From contig NW_024737068.1 of NCBI RefSeq assembly GCF_018991925.1, positions 3,869,910-3,933,909 on the forward strand: a stretch of 64,000 nucleotides of DNA, given 5' to 3'. The notes below the pieces were generated by a model. The model was not told the origin of the DNA and searched no databases. It saw only the letters and a list, made by a program, of their open reading frames with translations. Positions 55,767 to 64,000 of the stretch are shown piece by piece; position 1 is the stretch's first letter; the number at the start of each line of letters is the position of its first letter. A program made the translations under genes and the position numbers. The stretch comes from Homarus americanus (taxonomy: Eukaryota; Arthropoda; Malacostraca; Decapoda; Nephropidae).

Positions 55767-56543
55767 ATGGTGACTCCCGGAGATAAGCACTCACACAGGA
55801 TGGAGGACGGACGGATCTCTCTGCCGACTTTCAACCACAACGTCGAGGACTGGCTAGACCATGTGGAAGCAGCCCTCGCCGGCTCACGAGCGACCGACGG
55901 GCAAAAGTATTGCGCCCTGCTCTGTGCCTTACCCACGGAAGTGGCCACGCGGGTCTCACAAACCATTTCCAACCCTCCAGATCACAACAAATTCGCTACC
56001 CTGCGGGCTGCCTTGAAGACGTGTTATCAACAGACCAGCCCCAATCTCCTGCAAGATCTATCCTCTACCTCCCTCGGGAACTCAACCCCGGGACGTCTCT
56101 GGGAGGAGATGTGTCGGCTGAACTCCTGTCACACAGACAGACTCCCCGACTCTATCCTGCGTCAGCTTCATGCACAAAAGCTACCCACAGAAGTACGCAA
56201 CATCCTGTCCGCAGTAGATTACTCTACAACACCGGAACTATATGCAACCGCGGCAGATAGAATTTTTAACGAGTGCGCTGCTGCACCCCTTGCCGCCACG
56301 GTCACACCAGTACCTACCATCGAACTTGTAAGCCGGGTCAACACCCCTCAGCCGAGCAATACCTCACAAGACATCAAGGACCTGTTGCAAATTTTGAACC
56401 GCAGGATGGACACCATTGAGCAGTTCTGCTCCTCCATACCCGCTGCTGCGCCGGTTCCTGACTCACACACTACGTCCTACAGTTCCTCGGCACGTCTAGA
56501 CAACGCACTACAGCATACCACCCTCAAGCCAACGGCATGGTAG
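55767..56543 (+). CDS. Gypsy Gag protein, C-terminally truncated
   Basis: 258 codons from ATG at 55767. It is the structural Gag that would bind element RNA in particles. It includes RISLPTFNHNVEDWLDHVEA, ALLCALPTEVATRVSQ and LWEEMCRLNSCHTDRLPDSI, the helical capsid-like core typical of gypsy Gag, then an Ala/Pro-rich linker. Residues after about 248 are read out of frame from integrase sequence, because the internal deletion joins gag to pol near 56510. No zinc knuckle remains. Confidence 0.8.
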   Translation: MVTPGDKHSHRMEDGRISLPTFNHNVEDWLDHVEAALAGSRATDGQKYCALLCALPTEVATRVSQTISNPPDHNKFATLRAALKTCYQQTSPNLLQDLSSTSLGNSTPGRLWEEMCRLNSCHTDRLPDSILRQLHAQKLPTEVRNILSAVDYSTTPELYATAADRIFNECAAAPLAATVTPVPTIELVSRVNTPQPSNTSQDIKDLLQILNRRMDTIEQFCSSIPAAAPVPDSHTTSYSSSARLDNALQHTTLKPTAW

Positions 56544-57535
56544 AACGTTTTCACCGGCAGCTGAAGGACGCACTCAAGGCACAGCACGACCCTTACAGCT
56601 GGACTGATGCGCTTCCCTTAGTGCTCCTCGGCATCCGTGCGTCACACAAGGAGGATATGGACTGTAGCCCAGCAGATCTGACACTAGGCGAGCTCCTTCG
56701 GCTACCCGGGGATTTCTCACTCCCTCCTGATCCCAACCAAACCACTCCAGCCGTTCGTCACGACTTACTCCAAAAGCTACGACAAGCAGTTTCTGCATTC
56801 AGAGCTACTGCTCCACGCCAGCCTACTCGGCGCCCTGAACACATCCCTCCTGCACTACTCACAGCCGAGTATGTTTTCGTCAGGCATGATGCTCACCGCA
56901 ACCCATTACAACGCCCCTACGATGGACCCTTCCAGGTGGTTACCCGTTCAGCAAAGTTCCTGACAATTATCCGGAATGGCAGACATGACACCGTCAGCAT
57001 AGACCGAGTCAAACCGGCCGCCTTACCCGTCGGGCCCCCAGCCCAGCAGCACCATCAACAAACTACGCCTGCACCAGTCCACCCGCAGTTACCACCGGCA
57101 GCAACACCACGCCCACGACATTTCTGGGCACCCTCTTTTCACCCTCATGTACAACCTGCTCCTGTCATAGAACCTGAACCTGTAATAAACCTCCCTTCTA
57201 TCATAGAACCTGCTCCTGTCATAGACCCTCCTCCTGTCATAGAACCTGAACCTGTAATAGGCCTCCCTTCTATCATAGAACCTGCTCCTGCCATGGACCC
57301 TCCTCCTGACGCAGCCCCTGCAGCAGCAGGAGCACAACAACCATTGCTTGTACAACCTCCTCTAATCCCAAACCCTCTTTCTCCTCCTAATTCTCCCACA
57401 GGTTTTGTGTCACTGGACGGAGTTGTTACACGTAGCGGTCGAGTCGTACATACACCTGCCCGGTATGTGTTATGTGTGGGACACAACCCGGACAACATCC
57501 AGCCTCCCGCCGCGCCGGGAGGGGAGGGGGAGTAT
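56510..57535 (+). pseudogene. Gypsy integrase C-terminal half and Pro-rich tail
   Basis: The frame opens with AYHPQANGMVERFHRQLKDA (catalytic Glu in MVERF), then WTDALPLVLLGIRASHKED and RPYDGPFQVVTRSAKFLTII (SH3-like module). A Pro/Glu tail contains a duplicated 24-25 residue unit (PVIEPEPVI(N/G)LPSIIEPA, 57166-57300). The frame continues without stop through the purine tract and 288 bp into the 3' LTR, ending at 57823. The first two catalytic Asp residues are deleted. Confidence 0.85.
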
Positions 57536-58057
57536 TGTAGTGGACGTCTCCCCTACAACTGCCTACAACTGCGTAGCCACAGCCACCACCTGCTACCGCA
57601 TTCTGACGTGCCGTCTCCTAGCAACCAAGCGAGAGCTGACGCCAGATGGTACGGTTGCTTAGCAACGAAACTAGTCACCGGCAACTTTCTGGGTTTTCCC
57701 AACATGATTCATAGAGGACTGGCGGCTGCTGCTGGGTATATAAGCTCTGTCTCTCCATTGAGATTCATTCTGCCCATCTTCCTGAACAAGCAACACCTCC
57801 TCCAGCAAGCTCCACGCTGTTAGCATTCATTCAATCAGGAGGCCAGCAACAGGCAACATCTTCTCTAACGAAGCTCCTGCACATCTACCTCCTTCAACAC
57901 ACTTTTCACCGAACGTCTTCTACTGAGCAGCTCCCCACCACACGGCACCTCCAGCACCAGACTGTCTATCATATAACTTATATTATATAAGAAAACCACA
58001 TTAGAGTTTCCTTCCATCCTGAGTGCTAGACAACATTAATATCTCGATACCCCTACA
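57536..58057 (+). repeat. 3' LTR (522 bp)
   Basis: Same length and boundaries as the 5' LTR, with very few differences. The sequence after it, ATTC then cttcgacttgatgg, resumes the interrupted target. Confidence 0.95.
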
Positions 58058-58061
58058 ATTC

Positions 58062-58254
58062 CTTCGACTTGATGGGGTCCGTTCGTCTATGTCCTAGCTT
58101 GAGAAATCTATGTTAAATCTCAGGGTGTCCTGTAAGCATTTGACCAATCGCGTGAAAGAAACTTTCATGATCTTTGAACATTGAAATTTGAGTTCTGTAA
58201 GGAAAATTTTGAGTGTGCACTTTATCTACCGATATGAGGGTGTATTTTGTAACA
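58062..58254. other. Right part of the interrupted target
   Basis: This continues the sequence interrupted at 55244, probably the LTR or 3' flank of the older gypsy. No motif beyond that was recognised. Confidence 0.35.
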
Positions 58255-58450
58255 TCTAACCCCATTTACTATTATTATATATGATGTATGTAACACCATT
58301 TATTATTATTATATGATATGATGTATCTACCCCACTCAGTATTATTATATGATGATGTATCTAACTCCATTCAGTATTATTATATGACATGATGTACCTA
58401 ACCCCATTTATTATTATTGTATGAGATGTTGTATCTAACCCCAGGTATTA
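58255..58450. repeat. ~46 bp degenerate minisatellite, about 4-5 copies
   Basis: Repeated 'accccatttattattattat' and 'atgatatgatgtatctaacc' with small indels and changes. AT-rich, no coding potential. Confidence 0.75.
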
Positions 58451-58700
58451 TGATTTTTGGTGCTATTATATATGATATATGCATCCCAATATATTTTTTA
58501 TGAAGGTGCGTCACATTCTAGTTGTATGTTAACAGATTTCCATTTCTTTTGCCCAATTCTGACCACCGGTAGGGGATTATTTTTCCATTTTATTGGTATA
58601 AAATGTGTATTATTTTGTATGGGGAATTATATTTTGTATTAATCATTTAATGTGTATGTAACTACTTGCATGTTTTTTGAACGTTACTGAAGGTTCCAAG

Positions 58701-58953
58701 TGTTCCCTGAAGAAGGCAGTGATGGGTAGGGAAACACCGGGTAACACTGAAGTCCATTTATTAACGGATAGGAGAGATACAAGTAGTGAGTGGCGTGCGT
58801 ATGAAGTGCCATGCACGACCCACGGAGTCAGACTGAGGCTGCATTGCCATATGGCAGCCTCGGGGCAATGTTGCTACATAACACGTGCATTGTTGCCACT
58901 TAATTACATACATAGATGCTACTCGGCACAGTAGCTTAGACACATAACCTACA
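58701..58953 (-). mobile_element. Candidate 3' LTR of minus-strand gypsy
   Basis: On the minus strand TGTAGGTTATGTG starts at 58953 right after a purine tract (gtgaggggggggggaga). An AATAAA signal lies near 58762, and a possible end '...cagggaaca' falls at 58701, giving about 253 bp. The start is well supported and the end is a guess. The pol frame runs on into this LTR to 58761. Confidence 0.5.
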
Positions 58954-61703
58954 TCTCCCCCCCCCTCACGCTCATAGTCTTTGTCTTGAGCTGACTTCTT
59001 AGTCCTAAGTCGCTCCGAGCGTCGAGGTGCACTGTGGGGCGGATCGTCGTGAGGTGTAGGGGACTCATCCTCTGTCAGGGGGCCAGCAGCTTGGGGTGGG
59101 ACTGGCCGGAGGAAGCGGCGGTTCCTCCACCAGACACGGCCGCTCGGCATCCTGACCTTGTAGTCCCGCGACCGGCCGACGCCCAACACTATGCCCACCT
59201 TGTCCCAACGTGTCATCGTCAGGTCCTGGATGCGGACAAGGGCACCAATCTCCAGCGGCTGAAGAGGGCGGGCACGGTCGTCATACCGAGCCTTGGCGTC
59301 CTGGGCACGTGTAGCGGCGGCGCGGTCGCAGCTCTCGGCTCTGGTCTGCCACTCCTTCGCAAAGGCCTTGGCATGTGCAGGAACACAAGAGCGGAGAGGG
59401 TGACCATACAGGATCTGGGCAGGGAAGCGTCCTGTGTGGGTGGGAGTATTACATAACTCCAGGAGTACTTTGTCAAACGCCTCACAGTCTATGTTGCCTG
59501 AAGGGGCCACCTTGAGGATGAGGTGCTTGACTGTCTTGACCGCAGCCTCAGCTTGGCCGTTTGACTGTGGGTAGTGGGGTGTTGACACGATGTGGAAGGC
59601 TCCCCAACGCTCCAGGAATCCTGTGAAGTCCCGGCTGGTGAACTGTGGCCCACCGTCCGTCCGCAGACATACGGGGACGCACAGATCACGAAAGAGGTGC
59701 CGGAAGTGGTGAATGGTGGCCGCGGACGTCGTGTTCAAGCCACAGATTACCACCACAGGCCAGCCAGAGAGTCGGTCGGCGACAACTAGGAAATGTTTCC
59801 CAGCTGTGCTGAAGGAATCAGCCGACACGGACTCGAAGGGCCTGGTGGGTTCGTCGTCGCACAAGAGGGGCTCCTGCTGTTAACTGGGCTGCATGACCAG
59901 GCACGGCTCACAGGCACGGACTGTATTGACGATATCCGTGTCAATGCCAGGCCAGTACACAGCCTGCCTTGCGCGGCGCTTGGTGGCCTCTGCTCCACGA
60001 TGGCTGTCGTGTAAGAGGGCCAGGACGCGACGATGGGGAGCTGCAGGGACGACCACAAAGGCACTGTACAGGACGAGGTCCCCATCTGTGTAGAGGTCCT
60101 CAAGTATCTTCCAATACGGGCGTAGGGCGTTGTAGAGGTCAAAACGGTCGTGAGGGAACCCAGTCCTCACACTCTCCAAGAGCTGAGTGTAGGAGGGGTC
60201 GTCGCGTGCCGCTGTCCGTAGTTCCTCAAGTGCCAGATCTCTGTCGGGTGGCGACACTGAGGCCTGGGTGCTGGCGAGGGACTGTACGGCCTGCAAAGTG
60301 ACGATGTTGCTGACGAAGAAACCGGCCTCTGTGCTGAGCATCTCGTCTTCAGGTGTCAGGTGGCTGACTGGGGAGCGGGAGAGGGCATCCGGGATGCACA
60401 ACTCCTTACCTGCGCGCCAAGCTGCGGTGAAGACGAAGGCCAAAATCTTCTCCTTCAGGCGCTGGAGGCGGGGATTCTCAATGGCGTCCAGCGAATAGTG
60501 GTTAAGAATGGGGACCAAGGGCCTGTGGTCTGTGATGAGGTCGAAGTGCTGCAGGCCAATCAAGTAAAACTTGCACTTCGATAAGGCCCATACCACTGCC
60601 AGCAGCTCCAGCTCGATAGTAGCATAGTGAGACTCAGCATCGGTGAAGAAGCGAGAGCCACACTGTACTAGCCGGTACTTTCCTCCACCGTGATCCTGGA
60701 GAAGGGCGTAACCAACCCCGTACAGGCGCGAGGCGTCTGTCTGGAGGGCGGTGGGGAGCGCTGGGTCGAAAGTAGCGAGGATAGGTGGACTTGACAGGGC
60801 CTCCTTCACCTTATGAAAGGCGAGGTCGTGGTCAAGGGTCCACGTGAAAGTCCTCTTGGGGCTCATCAGGGGGCGGAGAGGCCCGGCAGCGGCGGAGATG
60901 TCAGGAGAAAATTCTGCCAGCTGGTTCACCAGGCCCATGAAAGACCTCAGGTCCGTAAGATTGGCAGGTTTGGCAAAGTCCGCGATGGCGCGAACTTTCT
61001 CCGGGTCCGCAGCAATGCCATCCTTTGAGAGTCGGTAGCCGCAGAAAGACACTGCAGGTGCAGCCAAGACGAACTTCTCGGCATTCAGAGTGATGCCGTG
61101 CGTCCTACACCTGGTCAGTACCTCGTCGATGCGGCGAAGATGCGTCAGGTAGTCCTCATCGTAGAGGAGCACGTCATCCACTACCTTCATGCAGTTGGTC
61201 ACGCCTTAAAGTGCCATGTCACCACGGAGACAGAAGGCTTCCCACGTAGCAGCGAATCCCGTAGGGCCACAGCAGTAGCAGAAGCGTCCGTAAGGCGTGA
61301 TGAAAGTGGTCAGTGGCTGATCTTCCTTCTTCAGTGGGATCTGCCAGTAACCACAGAGGGCGTCCATTGTCGAAAAGTGCCGTACCTTCGGCTCCACACT
61401 CAGTATAGCTGCAAAGGGTGTGGGTGAAGGGTGGGCGGGACGGGACACCTGGCTGTTAAGCTTAGACAAGTCGGTAGTAATCCGCACTCCACCGTTAGTC
61501 TTAGCCACGGCGACTAGAGGGTGGCACCAATGGGACGGGTCGTCACCAACGGGTACGATGACACCCTGGGCCACCATGGAATCCAGTTCCTTCTTGACTG
61601 AATCCTTGAAGACGAGAGGGATCAACCAGGGAGTGTGTATGGCAATAGGGTGTGTCATACGGAGGCGAATTTTTTTTTTTTTGAGTTTGAAAAATCGGCC
61701 CAT
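58761..61703 (-). pseudogene. Gypsy pol (RT-RNase H-integrase) with two in-frame stops
   Basis: One minus-strand frame runs about 2.9 kb with only two stops, TAA at 61208-61206 and TAA at 59882-59880. RT: WCHPLVAVAKTNGGVRITTD, FSTMDALCGYWQIPL, PLTTFITPYGRFCY, then MKVVDDVLLYDED (DD box). RNase H: ALQTDASRLYGVGYALLQD, ATIELELLAVVWAL, LITDHRPLVPIL. Integrase: DSHRGAEATKRRARQAVYWP, CEPCLVM, SVSADSFSTAGKHFLVV, LRTDGGPQFTSRDF and YPQSNGQAEAAVK, giving all three catalytic acids. Gag, protease and the 5' LTR are missing, the homology ending near 61660 at a T-rich tract. All enzymes apart from the stops look intact, so it decayed recently. Confidence 0.92.
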
Positions 61704-61990
61704 GGTATTAATGATGTAGTTCTATGTGCAGAATCATGTGATATCTTCAGATTTGAAAAGTTTTCAGTTTTTGCTAGGTAAATTTTAACTTGAAATCTTA
61801 TGAAAATTCAGTATTCCCACCCTTTTACCAACACCACTAAATAGCTTATTTAAAGTAAAGTAAATGTATCAGGTTAATTTATTAGGATGAAAATGATCCA
61901 GAATAGTGAAACGAATGATCTTGACACATTTATTAAATTTAATATTCCTTTAGAAAACAAAATCATCAAATACAAAAACCGGTTTTACTA
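61704..61990. other. AT-rich spacer
   Basis: No motif recognised between the truncated gypsy and the conserved gene that follows. Confidence 0.45.
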
Positions 61991-64000
61991 CTACGACCCG
62001 GTGTTGCTGCACACCATAGAGAACATGTCTTTCTTGCTTCTGTTTCTACTCATCACCTCCCTGCTGACCACCTGAGCTCGGATGTAGCCTTCCCTCCTCT
62101 CCTGGCTGTACACGTGACTGCTGGCCTCGCTCACTTGCTGTACACAACGCTCTATACTCTGGGTGTGCGAGGGCCAGGCAGGGACATGCATGGGGGTTGT
62201 CCAGGAAAGCTCTGACTTGAACATTGGTGAGGCTGCAGGTAGAGGCTCACTGCCAGCCTGGATGTTGTCAGATCTGTAAGAGATCAGTGAGGTCTTGGCA
62301 CCTGGGTGACAGGAGTCTTCCTGATGACCCTGAAGGAATCGTCACCAACTTCAATTCGTCATGCCCAGATCTCTCCTTAGTCTCATATCCAAAAGATCTT
62401 TGACTGCCCTCTTCTCTCCTCCCCATCCTTACTGCAGAGCATTGTCTGCAAGACTGCCTCAGAGGATGAACCTGCCAGGAAGATCTCCTCACAGTCTGCT
62501 CCACAATCTGAACAACCTTCATGGCTGACTCCTCCAGGGCTCAAGCTGGAAACATCTCGGACGGGAGAGCGATGACTTGACATAGTGTTGAACCAATTTA
62601 GCCGTGGGCATCACGATGAATTGGACAATAAGTCTCAGGTTGTGAAGCTGGTTCCCTTTCAGTTTATGATGAGCGGCCCAAATTCTGCAGAACCTGAGAG
62701 CCGTTGTGAGCCACCTAGAATGTGAAACTGGACCTATCTGCAGGTAAGCAAGTCTATCAGGCATGACCCCAGTTTTGATGGCACTGCAAATCATGTAACC
62801 ATAGTACTGGTCAGTACTCAGGTCGTCAATGACAGTATGTGCAAGCTCAACGAGTGGAGGGCCAACTGTGATTTTTTCAAAGCTCGGATTTATTTCTAAC
62901 TCAGTGGCAGAGTCCAGCATCTTGCCAAGAGGACCAGGCCATCTGTTGTTTGAAAGAGCCTTGCCATCCAGCTCCTGGATCAGATGTCTGAGTGGCAACT
63001 CGTTGGTGTGGAGGTCACAAACAATCCAAACCAGCTTCCTCCCAATCTTCCGCTCTATCCACTGTATGACCCCCCCTTGCCACCCTGTGTTCGTGTTGGT
63101 GCTGTCCCCTCAATGGCCTGCAGGGGTCTGGTCTACGTTCACTCTCTCTGAGCAGTTCTGTGTTATCTGCCACTATCTCCAGCGCTGGTTTCCTGATGTC
63201 ATCTTTCTCTGGAGTGAAATGCCTAAATACTTCCTCCTGGTTCCATTGCAGCAGATGATGTTCTCCTTCACCATGGCGAGACAACTTGTCAGAGAATCTT
63301 AACTTTTCCATGAACACTTTAGTGTCATCCCTTCTCCATCAAGAGACAAACAATTGATTCCATTTCTCTTATCCTTATCAAACTCCTCTTCTGGGTTACT
63401 GACAAGTTTTCTCCTGAGCTCTCCATACTTTTGTTATGATCTATCGCAGGTGAACATCATCAGGTGTTATCAAACCACCATCAATCCAGGCATTGCTATC
63501 TGCAGTTTCTCTGGAACCAGTGTGGTGTCGCATGCTGGCCAGAGCTGTATAGGGATATCTTTCCTATTTCGAATCTTATGCCTGGAAGGTTTGGGATCAT
63601 TATTTTCTGGGTTAGGGACAAAGTCACCATTCTCCTGGTCAGCACTCGGATCAGCCATGGGAAAGTCATTAAACTCTGAATCAGCTTGACTCCAATCATC
63701 GGCCTTTTTTACCTCACCCTGGGCCTTCTCAAGTCTCTTTTCCTCGGCAACTCTTCTCCTCTTCTGTCTCTCTGTGGCAGCCTCCTGTCTCTTGGACTCT
63801 GGAATATCTTGGCTAGAAATCATGAGAGCCCCTATACTGCCAGTCTTCTCTCTCTGTGCTTTGACAAATGCCAGTTCGATCACAGGAATCTTCAGTTCAC
63901 GCTTGCAAATACAGGAGATGTGGGCCTCGGATTTACAGTCACGATCGCATCCAAACTCAGGACAGAGAACAATTGGGCACTTGCAAGTAATTATGTCAAA
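61991..64000 (-). pseudogene. Conserved protein of unknown function, multiply frameshifted
   Basis: The minus strand from the window edge shows a Cys-rich N-terminal part (CKCPIVLCPEFGCDRDC and HISCICKRELKIPV, 63985-63880), a charged helical stretch (63883-63470), then FSDKLSRHGEGEHHLLQW and FRHFTPEKDD (63300-63180). A conserved middle follows (HTNELPLRHLIQELDGK, PLGKMLDSATELEINPSFE, HSRWLTTALRFCRIW; 63030-62640), then VLQTMLCSKDGEERR (62460), and a conserved end WPSHTQSIERCVQQVSEASS with SRNRSKKDM (62190-62030). At least five frame changes separate these parts, several at G or A runs. I recall similar uncharacterised proteins in invertebrate genomes but cannot name the family. The acidic and SRW motifs would fit an RNase H-fold transposase; that is a guess. 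Confidence 0.6.

Larger units (their letters stand above)
55245..58057 (+). mobile_element. Young gypsy deletion derivative with both LTRs
   Basis: Two 522 bp LTRs, TGTAGTGGACG...CCCCTACA, lie at 55245-55766 and 57536-58057 and differ at only a handful of positions (for example near 55314/57605 and 55610/57901). A 4 bp target duplication ATTC flanks the element (55241-55244 and 58058-58061). Inside are gag, a junction, and the second half of integrase with a Pro-rich tail. Protease, RT, RNase H and the first half of integrase are deleted. Purine tract ggaggggagggggag precedes the 3' LTR. It cannot move without help from a complete relative. Confidence 0.95.

Overview
The window is nuclear DNA of a eukaryote, most likely an arthropod and plausibly a decapod crustacean. 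The reasons are Tigger/pogo transposons, CR1-like LINEs, BEL/Pao and Ty3/gypsy elements, long (TA)n runs, spliced exons of a conserved animal gene, and an 8 kb array of pentamers related to the arthropod telomere repeat TTAGG. The species assignment is inference. There is no bacterial gene organisation.

Host genes: the only confident host gene is a Rab2-type small GTPase on the minus strand. Two internal exons (10365-10540 and 5712-5892) have correct splice sites and compatible phase. The intron between them and the flanking DNA are filled with DNA transposons. The exons encoding the N-terminus and C-terminus were not found.

1-15.6 kb is DNA-transposon country. It holds a Tigger 3' end (1-570), an element with inverted ends around 1.8-2.5 kb, a TA-flanked element (2763-4255), two internally deleted Tigger derivatives (6495-8930 and 10576-11869) carrying about 400 bp tandem repeats, a 288 bp MITE nested in a second Tigger family, and one near-complete Tigger (12630-about 15340) with an intact 634-residue transposase. 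A (TA)n run and a 100 N gap end this part.

15.7-36 kb is a graveyard of retroelements: a gypsy chimera with an LTR (15.8-17.9), an APE-type LINE (18.9-20.9), a minus-strand BEL/Pao (21.2-26.2) head to head with a plus-strand gypsy (26.2-30.2), a LINE fragment, a hAT remnant and several minisatellites.

36.5-46 kb holds at least four copies of CR1-like LINEs. Their ORF1 carries an SGNH/GDS-type esterase domain. One copy is split by a 624 bp foldback-like element with an 11 bp target duplication.

46.0-54.2 kb is a single G-rich satellite. Its left part is TTAAG/TTAGG/TTGGG-like pentamers. Its right part is organised in a 30 bp unit made of six pentamers that contains a strong G-quadruplex motif. 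It ends at a scaffold gap.

54.3-61.7 kb has an older gypsy, a young gypsy deletion derivative with both LTRs and a 4 bp target duplication (55245-58057), and a minus-strand gypsy pol with two in-frame stops. 62-64 kb holds a broken minus-strand gene of a conserved family whose function I cannot assign. Nearly all coding sequence is transposon-derived. The only gene-sized ORF that looks fully functional is the Tigger transposase.
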